In this document: positions 10,910 through 22,091 of the stretch, in pieces
How the letters are laid out: the number at the start of each line of letters is the position of its first letter
Position numbering within the stretch: position 1 is the first letter of the stretch
NCBI GenBank assembly: GCA_028386065.3
Contig: JAKUCV010002383.1
Span: forward strand, 1 to 64,000
Direction: 5' to 3'
Length of the DNA stretch: 64,000 bases
From: Turnera subulata
Taxonomy: Eukaryota; Streptophyta; Magnoliopsida; Malpighiales; Passifloraceae
Translations under genes and position numbers: made by a program
Notes under the pieces: generated by a model
The model's input: the letters and a program-made list of their open reading frames with translations, nothing else
Told to the model about the DNA's origin: nothing
Database searches by the model: none

Positions 10910-12709
10910 GTTGGCGACTCTGCTGGGGAAGTAGTGGGTTCAAGATACCTTGTGCAATCGTTGAGTCTTGTGTGTTTTTTTTGTGTCATCATAAGTGCCT
11001 TGCATTCATGATGATTGATGTGAAGCTTTTACCGTAAGAGGGCGAGGGAATCCAAGTCCACCACAATGCTTTCTTTAAGCGATGGCGGCTTGAGTGAACC
11101 GGTTTCTCGATGCTTAGCAATGATGGGGATTAATGGGCCTTGGACCTCACGCGATATCCATTATCACATGTGAGTAGGTCAATCTAGTCCTTAGCGGCAA
11201 TCTCTAGCCCCCAACTAGCTGCATACCCTTAGCATCTCATGCATATTTAATCAATAAGTGGTATGTGCATTTTTGTGTGACTATTTTTTCCGTGGATTCA
11301 TGTATGTGTAAATAGAGTGTTTTATTTCGATAAACCACAAAAACCAATAAAAAATATTTAGGAAAATGTATAGTAAAAAAAAATTGCTGGGCCTGCCCCG
11401 TACCGGCAAACGGCATTGCCCCTTGACTCCGCCCTCTAACCAGCTAGCAGGACCGTCGTGCTAACTCTACGTAGGGTGCTACACTGCGTAGTGTGAAATG
11501 ACGAGTCTAGTAAAGGAACCCTAGGGGAGTAAGTATACATGCTTAAGCCGATGTTAGATTTTTGGTGTTGTTTCCAAGTTGACACATATGTTCAGTCAGT
11601 CTACCTTGTTCTAGTGAATTCATATTTGCATACATTTGGCATCGCATTACATGTTTTTCAAAGCAGAAAAACGGATTCAAGTTAGGGTTTCTCATCTTTC
11701 GATGTCTAACCCTTTTGAACCTGAGTCTTCATGAGAAATACACCTTCTGGAAGAATAGGAAAAATGTTTTGCGATTGTATCCCATCACACTTTTCCATCG
11801 ATTTCAATTGTCTTGGAAGGAAACAAAGCTTGAGTCTAGGATTCCTGATGACTATGAACTCTATCATTAGAATTGAACCCTTAGGACACTAGGGGTGGGT
11901 AGTGCCTTAGTTGGATGGAAATGGTGAAGATATTAGGGATGATCGATACATCACAAGGCGATGAATCTCAATAGGCAGGGAGATGGTGAAGACATTAGAA
12001 GTCATGAAGGTATCTTAAGGCAAAAGGTGGGAAGAAGGCAGAGGCAGTGACGATGCATCAACTTAAGACACCAAGGTGACTTTGGGCCTTCTCGTGAGAG
12101 GAGAAGCAAGCCCCAATGTTTATAGCAGAAAAGGGGAGATGGGATGACTTGGTTGGACTTTCTCGTGAGAGGAGATGTAAGCACCAATAACTATAGTAGA
12201 AGAGGTGAGATGAGGTGATCTGATTGGGCCTTCTTCAAAAATGCAGATGTAAGCCCCAATTTTTACCTGTGAATCGAGCCGATAATCCAAGACAAGAAGT
12301 CGAGATGAGGAGTCAAACCAAAGACCCAAGTTGAGGAGCCAGACTAGCAAGCTAAGTTGACAGGTTGAGACTTTACCGTTGGGCCTTCTTGTGAGAGGAG
12401 ATGTAAGCCCTAGTCTGTAAAGCAGAAGAAGTGAGATGGGATGACCGGGTTGGGCTTTCTTGTGAGAGGAGATGCAAGTCCAGGCATCCTCCCAAGGAGA
12501 ATGATGCAAGCTCTAGTGTTTGAGTGTAAACCAAGTTGATGGGCCAAGCCGATGAGCCAAGTTGATAAGCTGATTTAAGAAGCCAAGTCGAGTAGTCGAG
12601 TCAAGTTGCCAAGTTGAGATGCCGAGTTGGGAAGCCAAGGAACCGGGATGCGAAGCTGAGATGAGCTAATAAGAATTGAGCATTTCGAGCTAAGACGAAC
12701 CAAGGGGGT
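10910..12709 (+). other. Untranslated leader of gypsy element B
   Basis: It starts with the primer binding site at 10911-10929. The next 350 bp match the leader of B2 at 28682-29040 (GAGGGCGAGGGAATCCAAG, CCTTGGACCTCACGCGATAT), which confirms that both belong to one family. No long ORF is present; the coding part of B seems to have been lost. 11000-12000 holds nothing I recognise. Confidence 0.75.
12080..12490 (+). repeat. Degenerate tandem repeat in the B leader
   Basis: The phrase GGGCCTTCTYGTGAGAGGAG followed by ATGYAAGCCCCAA recurs near 12085, 12163, 12232 (shortened), 12383 and 12457, giving units of about 75 bp with one larger interval. The units are diverged. No function can be assigned. 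Confidence 0.65.
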
Positions 12710-14253
12710 TGTTAGTGTAATATGCCCAAAAGCCAATCATTGGATGATTGTATATAGTCATGTATATACATTAAGGTTATTCCAATAAATATGTTTATGC
12801 GATAAACGCTTGCACATATTTATAACCCTAGAATATTTTATATTCTTAAATGTCCCTAGTCGACTATTATTATGGATGGGTTGTAATAATAAATTAAGAC
12901 TAGCGTATGTTGAGAATTATATGAGATATGAATTCTACATACGGGTACAAGTTAGAGAACTTGTGGACTGGACCGACCCGATATAAGAACACTACATGGA
13001 ACGTTATATGATTGTCATTAGTGATTCTTATATGTATTGTCCTTAGACCTGAGATCATCAAGGTTCCCAACATGTGAGTCATATACTTTGATATTACTCT
13101 TGGCTATTCGTAAATGAGTAGACCTAAGTGTATTCATTGGGTATATGATAAATGTGTAGTGGGTTTTGTATGACCAAGATGGGATTCGTCCAATCCATAT
13201 AACGGGTATATTATCAGATGGTTTTCTTGATAGAGTTGAACTGTAAATGCATGGCCATGCTCGGATTATATGATATGGTGATATCATTTGTATCCGTTTT
13301 ACACAGTTAACTCGAGGATCAAGAAACGTAGATTAAACGTATACGAGGTTAACATATTCCATGTCTCGTGTTTGATCTTGATAATGGGACGAAAGGACGA
13401 TGACATGTTTCGAGGCATATTGAATCAGTACTGATCTTGTCGTTTGGGTAACAATGATGTGTTGCTAGACGCCGCTCATTGTTTATAATTGTAAATGAGT
13501 TTACAATTATTGTCGAACGTTACAAGTACCTACAGGGTCACACACTTAGAACTGTTGATTCGAGTTGGTGGTTGAACCATGGTTGGACCGTGGTTCGACC
13601 AGGTATTTGAGCTAGTGTTTGGACCGTGGTTGGACCAGGGTCATTTTGGGTTGATTTGGTTCACTAATTGTATGAATTATTGAACCAGAATTAATGCCAT
13701 ATGATGTGTAATCTCAATAATACTTAGTGGAGCATTAAGGCATAGTGGAGACATGATTAGACTTAAAGGATAATCATGATGGTTAAAGCATGATGATGTT
13801 GGCCATTGTCTCTATTACTCTATAAATTAATTGAGTAGGATGATGATCAGATCATTGTGAGACCTGTGTTCTGTTCTTCAGACTTGTGAAAGAGAGTTTT
13901 TCAGGCTGAAAAACACATACACACACATACTTTCTTTGAGAAAGAATGTAACACATCAAACACAAGTTCTAGCTCCCAGAATTCTGTAGCTAGCACTGCG
14001 GTTTGGGAGTGCTCGGGTTGGTGATCGTGAGACGGCTGCTGGCTAGTTATCGACGGTTCGTGTGGATACCGTAGAGGAGTCGGATTTCTGTCCGGTTCTA
14101 GCTGATTCGGCTCAACAGTTGAGTGAAAGAACTCGACCAATCCAGGTACGAATTTTTGTTATTCAATTTACTCTATTTCACATGGATCCTTCATGAGTTC
14201 CGGGTCTTTCCGCTGCATTTTGTTTATCAAGTTTGCATGCCCGGTTACTTACA
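12710..14253 (+). repeat. LTR of element D
   Basis: The 1544-bp LTR has TG...CA ends, a TATA-like CTATAAATTAAT at 13820 and CA-rich text (ACACACACATAC) at 13920. Near 13573-13640 a run of related phrases (GAACCATGGTTGGACC, GTGGTTCGACC) can pair with one another. Its sequence differs from the LTRs of A, B, C and E. Confidence 0.75.
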
Positions 14254-14560
14254 GTGGTAGCAGAGCCTCTTATGAAACACTAAACCGAATTAGTTGTTTA
14301 TATGTATGATATGCTATATGTGTTGTGGCTTGATCATGATTGTATAAGCAACATAACTTGATCATAGTTTATTATGCTTATGTTGATAGTATGTTTAAAC
14401 TAGATCATTATGATTCTCATATATGTGATATGTTGAAGTCGGATCCGTCAAAGGTGTTTGACAGCAAGTTCTTGATTGGTATATGATATCAATCAAAGAG
14501 TATTTTCGGCAAGAAGTCGAATGAGTTCGACAAGGTTGATTGAATGGTTTATGATACCAA

Positions 14561-14978
14561 AACATCGATGTTTAAGATGCAAAACATCGATGTTCTCTTT
14601 GGTCTATTGTCGGCCAATGGGTCAAAACATCGATGTTTAAGATGTAAACATCGATGTTCTGAACATATTGCCAACTTTTTGGAGTTCCAGAAACTTTAAA
14701 CATCGATGCCTAATGGTTAAACATCGATGTTCTGGAATCCAAAAACTTCAAACATCGATGTTGAAGTGTCAACATCGATGTTCTGGAATTCTGAAACTCC
14801 AAACATCGATGTTCACGACCAAACATCGATGTTCTGAGATTTTGCCAACTTACTTGAAGTTCCAGAATTCTCAAACATCGATGTTCTAGGGGTAAACATC
14901 GATGTTTTGAAAGTCTGCCAAATAGTATGGAGTTCCAGATTCTCAAAACATCAATGTTCTGAGTCAAACATCGATGTT
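14561..14978 (+). repeat. Array of paired AACATCGATGTT palindromes in element D
   Basis: Fourteen copies of the 12-bp palindrome AACATCGATGTT (two with one or two changes) form seven pairs. Starts are 14561/14583, 14626/14647, 14699/14720, 14751/14771, 14802/14822, 14874/14895 and 14947/14967. Partners are 20-22 bp apart and successive pairs 65, 73, 52, 51, 72 and 73 bp apart. The array lies about 300 bp downstream of the primer binding site, whereas in E the same motif is inside the LTR. Confidence 0.95.
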
Positions 14979-15008
14979 CTTGTTTTGCTGATTGTCGGTC
15001 GCGTAGAC

Positions 15009-16682
15009 AATGAATTTAACTTAGTAGAAATGATATATTTTGGTAATTTGGACCTTCATGTATTTAAACCTTAGGATTAATGAGATGATTTAATCTTAGA
15101 ATAAAATATATAATAAGGTTCATTTAGGCTGGGATATATTTTAATTACTTGGGACTTTTATCTATTTCTTAATCTAATTATATTGAGATGATTTATTCTT
15201 GGGTCAAGAATGGGTTTAAGGGTCCAACTTAATTCTCCAGAGTTTGATTAACCCATTAACACAATTCTTGCAGGTTCATTTTAGCTCTGATTTTCGTAGA
15301 AAATCAGAGGTAAATCATCATTTAATTAGATTTTGTGTTTTTGGTATGATTTTGCTCAAAATGGGTGTCAATGTGTAATCAATCAACTATGGAATGATTT
15401 AGGGGAGTAATAATCAAGTAATTGAGTGATTCTACATTGATTAGGGTTGATTAGGCTGTAGGGTCAAATTAGAGCTGAATTAGGGGGATTGGGGATCAAA
15501 AATAGGAAAGAATGGGTGAAATGTCGCGTGACCGGCGGGCATCTCGTGATGGCTGCCAGGTCCCAGCAGTCATCCACCATTGACCGCCAGGCCTGGCGGC
15601 CGTTCTTGTGATGACCTTCGTGGGCGCCCAGAATCCCCGATTTTCCAAATTTTTGTCTCTAATTTGATCCCATGGAGTTTTGGACCAGATTTTCGGGCAT
15701 ATTCTTCACCATTAAGCAGGTCCACGCCCCTAGACTTCCCAAAACACTATAAATAGGATCCCTCACACACATTTCATGGGATCAATTGCTCATTACACAC
15801 ACACCCCACATAAGCTTTGTTGCTTGGAGAAACTCTACTTTTCCAAGCCTAGAAATATTTCTATAAGCAGAGACTCTGGAGAAATTTAATGGGAAAGCTT
15901 CAAGAAGGAAGCCAACTAGAGGACATAAAGAGGAGATTAAGAGGAGGAGGCAATCAAAGGCAATCTAGTAACCAAGAAGGTGGACAATCCGAGTAGATAG
16001 ACCTGATGCGAGCAGTTTCATAAAATAATTCATATCTCGAGTTCTAGAAGTCGGATTATTGTGATCTTGGACTCTCTAGAAAGCTAAAAGGAGATCTACA
16101 ATCTTGTTGTTGAGCCTAGAGGCTGAATCGGCGGTTCTCATAAGTCTTCTATCCCTTTTTTGATTGTGCACCTCATTGATTGCTACTTGGTAATGATTTG
16201 ATGATGCTTTTGTTGATTATGTGGTTGTTGTGATGCCATGTCAAGAACTACGTGGGCCTTGAACCCGGCTGCCGTGGTACGTAGGTGATCTCTAATGGTG
16301 GAGACTCAAGCCCAAATATTTTTATTTTTCCTTTTTGTTCCGAACTTTCTTCTCTTACCCCTCCAAATTAATTTTGTTATTTTTAAGTGATTTGTTTCCA
16401 CACTTGCACACCTGCACAAGGTACATTTGTACTTTGCAATTGCACATGGTTTCGACCCAACACGGATGGGTGCCTAACACCTTCCCATCCGTCACAAACC
16501 CCCGATCCCATGTCTTTGGTTCGCAACGACCATGTAGCCTAAAGGAGTCATATAAAGGTTTTTCCCAAATTTTGCCATTAACAAAATTTGGATGGCGACT
16601 CCAATGACATGAGATTGACCCGAGGAAGAAGGTGAAAGGACTAGGTGAATAGGTCCAAGTGATTTTGGGTTGGGTATTCACA
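15009..16682 (+). repeat. 3' LTR of element B, lacking its first 105 bp
   Basis: It matches the 5' LTR from about 4561 onward (GAATTTAACTTAGTAGAAATG), keeps the TATA box at 15748-15755 and the perfect 16-bp palindrome CCGCCAGGCCTGGCGG at 15584-15599, and ends TATTCACA at 16682. It is uninterrupted here, so it shows what the 5' copy looked like before C inserted. Confidence 0.9.
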
Positions 16683-17196
16683 GACATGTAGCTTCTTTTT
16701 CAAATTTCAGTACGAGTAAATCTTTTACCAACATCTTGTTTGATAATCTGGAGATAAAGGCCAAGTTGGCATGCCCTAGCCTTTTGTGCCATAAGGTTGG
16801 TGTTTGTGTCCTTACACTTAAACCCTTAAGCTTAGAGTTGGTAGCATTATCAAAGGATATAGAATAGATATTCCCTTTCCTGGTACCAGTAAAAACCACA
16901 TCTTCATCTACAGAACTAACTAAGCATTTAGAAGCTTCAAACGAGACTTTAAATTCCTTATCACAGAGTTGGCTAACACTAAGCAAACTGTATTTGAGAT
17001 TATCATCAAGTAAAACATGTTCAATGGATGGGGTAGAATCAATGTTACCAAACTCAAGAATTTGTGTTTTGGACTTGTCCCCAAAAGTTACTTTTCCTCG
17101 GTCTTTCATGGTTAGGGATGAAAACCTGGATACTTCTTCTATCATATGCCTTGAGCATCCACTGTCTAAGATCCATTCATCCCCTGTCACCTGCAA
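16683..17196 (-). pseudogene. Protease and GAG-pre-integrase region of element A
   Basis: On the minus strand the aspartic protease motif reads WILDSGCSRHM, with Asp in the usual DSG context, followed by FGDKSKTQILEFG and LLSVSQLCDKE. Then comes the GAG-pre-integrase segment TPTLWHKRLGHANLAFISRL, which carries the two His residues of the integrase zinc finger, and KFEKEATC with the first Cys. The frame is open until element B interrupts it at 16687/16683. It is in the same frame as gag, with one TAA between (17203-17205). Confidence 0.87.
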
Positions 17197-17202
17197 AAAT
17201 GA

Positions 17203-19053
17203 TTAGGTTTTAGGTACCCAAACTAATTTGGGTCCTGTGGGGTTAGATCTGGTTCCTTTTAGAACCCACACATATCTAAAATTTTCATTTCTCTTTCTAA
17301 TCATGCAGGCTTTGATACCATGACCATTCTTTCTACAGTAATAGCAAGTAATGCATGGTGCATGATAATGTGTATGCATATGTTTCTTGGAAGAGTATAC
17401 ATAAGTGTTTCTTCTAACTCCATGCGACTGCACTCTATGATTTGGTTTATTAAAAACTAGATTTGGTCTGTGTGACATGTTTTTCCTATTTGGTTTTCTA
17501 GCAACCAGATTCGACATACTTTACCTTGAAGCATGGTTGTTCACATACTTGTGTGGCCTATCACTACTTAGGTGTGAGGTGTCGGGTTTGTATTGCACAC
17601 TAGATTCTGCCCTTACAAATCGCATAGTATGATTTAATTTTTTAGCAACGAAATGAGCAGCACCTAATCCTTCATTTTGCATAGGATTTCTTTGCTGTCC
17701 TAACATTATATTCTGATTATTGGTACTACCAGTGAATTTCTCAAGAGAAGATTTTAGGTCAGTAACATGTTTCTCAAGAATACCTTTCTCATTTTCTAAT
17801 ACTTTACACATATCGTTTTTACAAGCATATCCCTTTTCAAGTTCATCATAAGCATTCTTTAGTGCAAATTTTTTAGTTTTTAAATCATCACAAATTTTCA
17901 AAGCATCAGAATTAGCAAGTCTAAGTTTTTCATTTTCATTCTTATAAGCCTCTTCATCAAATTCAAGCAAGTCAAGTTTCTTTTTTTACTCTTTGTTTTT
18001 CTTAACAACTTGCTTGTATTTAACAAGTATTTCATCAAATGCTTCAAGTAAATCATCAAGATTAAGGTCAATAGAATATGTTACCTTAGTTCCTTCTTGA
18101 GCCATGAAGCATAGGTTAGTCTCCTCCTCGACATCAGAATCGTTTGAGGAGTCTGAATCATCCCGCGCAACCATAACCTTCTTTCCTTTGGTTTTTGAAA
18201 AACCAGATCAGCCCTTCTTTTGATAAGGACATTCAGACTTGATATGTCCAGGACGATTGCATCCAAAACACACAAGAGGATCTTTCTTGGGCTCCTTAGC
18301 TTTTGTTACCTTAAGATTCTTCCTTTTGAGTTGCTTCTTCATCTTAAGGTACCTAGCAAATGTTCTGGTAAGAAGAGCCACATCAGAGTCACTATCATCA
18401 TCATCATTTGGTTCCTGGACCTTTAAAGCGACATCCTTCCTCTTCAGTTCAATTTTGTCACCAAGACTAATTAGCTTGCTAATCAGCTCATCATAGAATA
18501 ACAAATTCAAATTCTGAGCTCCCTCAATGGCAGTCACTTTAGGTTCGCACTCTGTGGGAAGTGACCTCAGAACTTTTGCAACCTTTCCTCTATGTGTCAA
18601 CACTTTTCCAAGTGATGTAAGACTATTGCAAAGTATAGTGAACCGAGTGTCCAATTCATAGATGGTTTCACCTGGAATCATTTGGAATAGTTTATATTCT
18701 CTAGTTAAACGATTAAGCCTTGTTTCTTTGACTTGGTTTGTGCCTTCGTGAGTGATGCACAACAATCTCCAGATTTCATGAGCAGTTTCACAAGACCTGA
18801 CCCTTTGAAACTCACTCTCACTACTTCCGCACAAAAGAGCATTTTTAGCTTGAGCATCAAGCTTAGCTCTCTTCATTTCATCATCAGTCCAGATATGCAT
18901 AGGACTGTTTGGCTTGTTGTAAGGATTCTGGATAATAAGCCACAATTCAATTTCCTTTCCTTCAAGGAAGATCTTCATGCGAAACTTACAATAATCAATG
19001 TTTGCCCTATCAAAATATGGTGCCTTGTTCACGCTTGTTCCCTCAAAAGCCAT
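17203..19053 (-). pseudogene. Gag of element A (UBN2-type, zinc knuckles, coiled coil), with in-frame stops
   Basis: The start is MAFEGTSVNKAPYFDRANI at 19053. The first 230 codons match the UBN2 / Retrotran_gag_2 capsid region (WRLLCITHEGTNQVKETRLNRL). A CCHC zinc knuckle CFGCNRPGHIKSEC follows at about residue 266, then an acidic segment (DSDSSNDSDVEEE), a Lys/Glu coiled coil (17521-17970) and a second knuckle-like CYYCRKNGHGIKAC before WVPKT. The whole stays in one frame but has in-frame stops: TGA at 18208 (CGA-to-TGA type), TAA near 17986 and a stop at 17521, and it ends with TAA at 17203. The TAA near 17986 is shared with copy G. Confidence 0.88.
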
Positions 19054-19095
19054 GATCTTTGCTCTAGAAGATTAATCCTAACACAAAGAGACCTT

Positions 19096-19107
19096 GCTTC
19101 GCTACCA
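19096..19107 (-). other. Primer binding site of element A
   Basis: TGGTAGCGAAGC on the minus strand lies between the LTR and the gag ATG and resembles the tRNA-iMet complement TGGTATCAGAGC used by most copia elements. E has TGGTAGCGGAGCC in the same position. Confidence 0.7.
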
Positions 19108-19113
19108 ATTATT

Positions 19114-20137
19114 TGCCCAAAAGTGCCTAAGAGGAGAGGGGTGATTTAGGCTTTAATCTTTTTCAGACAGAGAGATTTAGTTTCTGCGATACCAAATCTT
19201 TGTGGTGCAATGCGAGTGCTTAGAGTAAGAAACGAGTAAGGGAAGTAGAGAGAAATTAACACAGGTGATTTAGAGTGGTTCCCCCTCACCAGGTACCTCC
19301 ACTACCTAAAGGTTCCTTCCTTTAGGATTTCAAACAGTCACTATATTTGGGTTTTTGCGAGATCAACCTTAACCGTTACAAACACAAGCTTTTCTAGGCT
19401 AAGCTCAAACCTTTACAAGCTTTTCACAGGCTAAGCTCTAACCGACCATCAAATCTAATCATAGACTTGAGTACCCAGCAAAACTAAACCAAGTCTTGCT
19501 TACAAATTACCCCTTAGAATGTATTTCGCACAGTAAGCAGAAAACCCAGAATCAGATACCAAATCTTCTAGCACAAATAAACACTAAGATTTTGCGTAGT
19601 TGTTGGGATGATTCTCCAGAGGCGTTAACGATCCTCTTTATAGAATCTGAGTGTGGGAGAATAAGCTCCTGCAACGGCTCTTTGTACTCCAGTTGACTTC
19701 AGTTCATAAAAGTTTCAGTTTGGTGCCGTTATGCATGTCAACTCCTTGGTTGCAAAGTATTACCAAATCTGAAAAGTTTGGACCACATTTTGGAGTTGAG
19801 TAGGAGTTAGGTGGGAACATCTTCTGCACTTCCATAAAATCTTCCCTCATACTTGTTCATCAATTCAAACGGCTGGAAGTGGGATTTAAATGCTTGTAGG
19901 ACCTCACGCAACTTGCACAAAAGGTTGGTAGCGACAGCTCGCAGATATGGTATCGATAAAAACTATATGTCGTGTGTGTGAGGTATCATATCAGCAAAAA
20001 TCATAATTCTTCCTGTAAGCAAAAATCGACACAAACAAAGCTAACTGCACACTTGTAATTTGTTAGTCATCTGATAATCAACATGGTTAATCATAGTTTA
20101 GCATTAAGAGGTGATTAACCCTAATTTTTTGTCAATA
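19114..20137 (-). repeat. 5' LTR of element A
   Basis: About 1.02 kb matches the 3' LTR of F (24137-25090), including the block GGTTCCCCTCACCAGGTACC and the sequence around TACTCCTACTCAAC. On the minus strand it begins TATTGAC where F begins TGTTGAC, so the terminal G appears to have mutated to A. The 3' boundary is uncertain by a few bases (19108-19114). Confidence 0.8.
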
Positions 20138-20140
20138 AAT

Positions 20141-20880
20141 ATAACAATAAGAAAGGGAAGGGTATTTTGGTATTTTAATTTCGCAAGTTTTTGTGACTTC
20201 GTGCTTTTATATATCGTATAGATAGATAGATAGATTAAAAAAACTTATGGACATGGGTCAACTCTTTGGGATCCGATTTGCCGTTAGATAGTGCAAGTGT
20301 GTTGTTAGGATATGTTCTTTAGAATAGTTTCTTGGTTGACCATTAAGCCATTAATTATAATACAATAATAAGAAAGGGAAGGGTATTTTGGTATTTTAAT
20401 TTCTCAAATTTTTGTGACTTCGTACTTTAATATATAGTATAGATAGATAGATAGATTAAAAAACTTATGGAGATGGGTGAACTCTTTGGAATCCGATTTG
20501 TCGTTGAATAGTGCAAGTGTGTTGTTAGGATCTGTTCTTTAGAATAGTTTTTTAATTGACTGTTAAGCCATTAATTATAACATAACAATAAGAAAGGGAA
20601 GGATATTTTGGTATTTCAATTTCGTAAGTTTGTGACTTCTACTTTTATATATAGTATAGATAGATAGATAGATTTAAAAACTTATGGAGATGGGTCAACT
20701 CTTTGGAATCCGATTTGTCATTGGATGGTGCAAGTGTGTTGTTAGGATCTGTTCTTTAGAATAGTTTTTTAATTGACCGCTAAGCCACTAATTATAATAT
20801 AACAATAAGAAAGGAAAGGTATTTTGGTATTTTAATTTCACAAGTTTTTGTGACTTTGTGCTTTTATATATTGTATAGAT
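20141..20880. repeat. 220-bp tandem repeat, 3.3 copies, with GATA microsatellite
   Basis: Units start at AATAAGAAAGG at 20146, 20366, 20587 and 20804 (periods 220, 221 and 217). Each of the first three has (GATA)3-4 after TATAGTATA, and each full unit carries TGCAAGTGTGTTGTTAGGAT. The array directly abuts the start of element A's LTR. I see no coding content. Confidence 0.93.
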
Positions 20881-21495
20881 TTATTGATTGTAAATTAGAA
20901 ATAATTAAATTTGAAATCTACATATTGTAAATAATTAAAGTTTACATAAATTATTCCTTTATTTATACCCCATCAAATTTACCTAAATTATTCCTATACT
21001 CTAATTTTATTTTATTTCCCAGGCACTATTTATTCTTCCCAAGGACATGTTGTGGAGAATGTTCTTGTAGAGTTGCGGCCGATGCAAGAAATGTATCATT
21101 TTTTTATTAAATTTCAGGAATACAAATTGAGATTTAGTTGTTAAGATTTATTTTTATGCCTCACTAATTGCGGATTAGTAACAAACTAAAAACCTAATTA
21201 AATCTGTTTTGCAAGTCTATTTGTTACTATCTTCTCAAAGAAGCCTTTTGTAGTGTTTGAAGTAGATTTAGAGTTAGATTCTGAGGCTGGTGCAAGGTAT
21301 GCATCGTTTTTTATTTTTATCAAAAAAACCTAATTTGAACTGTAATCGTTTTTTATTTTTATTCTTAAATTTCAGGAATATATATTAACATTTAAACTTA
21401 TCAAGCAAATATATAGTTGTGAATACACAGTAAAAAATAATTATTTTTCAAAGGAGATTATTTTTTTATCTTGTCTTTCAGGAATTAAATTATTA

Positions 21496-22075
21496 AGGTT
21501 TAGGGGTTTTTTTTCTCTGTCTTTCTCTCTGAGAAAAATCCTAGTTCTACATATTGGGGCTGCCGACGACGCTCTTTCCGGTGGTAAAGCCCCGAACCAT
21601 TTAGTTTTTTTCTCTTTAATTTTTTAGTTTTGTTACTTTGTTCTCGCTTTTTGTGAGTTTTGTCTCATTTTTTGTGAGTTTAGTCCTATGGGTTTATTTT
21701 CTTAGTCAGGAGCTTTTTCACCATTTTTGGGTGATTCAAATAAGACTATGGGAGCCAAAAGCCATGGAGTAAGATTCGACTTCAAGACCAACAAAGAGAT
21801 ATTTCCCCCCACAAGTATGCATCACCTTCACTTGTTGGCTTGGTGGCTGTTGCACGGACGATACAGGTTATGATGCTTGCGAGAGCAGAGTGCTTTTGTA
21901 AATCATCTTTTGAAGGATATAGATCTCGTTGTGTGTTTCTTTGTTGTGGCTTGGGAAGAATTCTTATGTTAAGTTTTTCTCATGCTTTTGTTTGAATAGA
22001 TTTTTCAGTTATGTATCCTCAGATCATTTGATCTATTTATATGAATAAAGAACGCTCCTTCATCAAAAAAAAGAA
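21496..22075 (+). mobile_element. Retroposon (5'-truncated LINE or similar) with A-rich tail
   Basis: The segment ends AATAAAGAACGCTCCTTCATC then an A-run, as plant L1 tails do. It is flanked by AGGAATTAAATTATTA (21480-21495) and AGGAATTAAAATATTA (22076-22091), a 16-bp duplication with two differences. The paralogous copy at 23977-23993 has the uninterrupted AGGAATCAAAATATTA, so it serves as an empty site. No RT or endonuclease domain is seen in the 580 bp. Confidence 0.72.
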
Positions 22076-22091
22076 AGGAATTAAAATATTA

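Larger units (their letters stand above)
12710..15008 (+). mobile_element. Truncated LTR retrotransposon D inside B
   Basis: One complete LTR (12710-14253, TGTTAGTGTAATATGCC to CTTACA) is followed by the initiator-Met-type primer binding site TGGTAGCAGAGCC (14255-14267) and about 740 bp of internal sequence. The element then stops abruptly where B's 3' LTR begins without its own first 105 bp or so. A single deletion removing the rest of D, the rest of B's interior and the start of B's 3' LTR explains this. No coding domain remains, so the superfamily is unproven. Confidence 0.75.
4456..16682 (+). mobile_element. Ty3/gypsy-type LTR element B, 12.2 kb including nested C and D
   Basis: The element starts TGTGAACTACC at 4456 and ends GGGTATTCACA at 16682. 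It is flanked by the perfect 5-bp repeat GACAT at 4451-4455 and 16683-16687, which splits the integrase zinc finger of element A. The 5' LTR ends at 10909 and is followed by TTGGCGACTCTGCTGGGGA (10911-10929), a primer binding site of the type seen in Ogre/Tat-lineage gypsy elements. No gag or pol of its own remains: the interior is a leader, then a truncated element D, then a 3' LTR lacking its first 105 bp or so. Another gypsy element, C, sits inside the 5' LTR. Confidence 0.9.
1..20137 (-). mobile_element. Sirevirus-type Ty1/copia element A, interrupted, 3' end outside window
   Basis: Reading on the minus strand from 20137 downward there is an LTR, a primer binding site, gag, protease and integrase start (down to 16683), then, after a 12.2-kb inserted element (4456-16682), the rest of integrase, reverse transcriptase, RNase H and a third ORF (150-1262). 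The order protease-integrase-RT-RNase H is that of Ty1/copia. The third ORF after pol and the gag with a long coiled-coil tail match the Sirevirus (Maximus/SIRE) lineage. The element runs off the left edge, so its 3' LTR and TSD cannot be seen. Stops and frameshifts in gag and pol make it a non-autonomous relic. F (24137-28540) and G (47050-53960) are partial copies of the same family. Confidence 0.88.

Noticed and set aside
17186..17225. Possible mini-intron between gag and protease (GTACC ... CTAAT ... TTTTTGCAG|GT)
   Set aside because: The interval would be only about 30-40 bases, below usual plant intron sizes; an in-frame stop between gag and pol is the simpler reading. Related junctions at 39020-39060 and 51290-51320 show the same pattern, so I kept the shared stop as a finding only.
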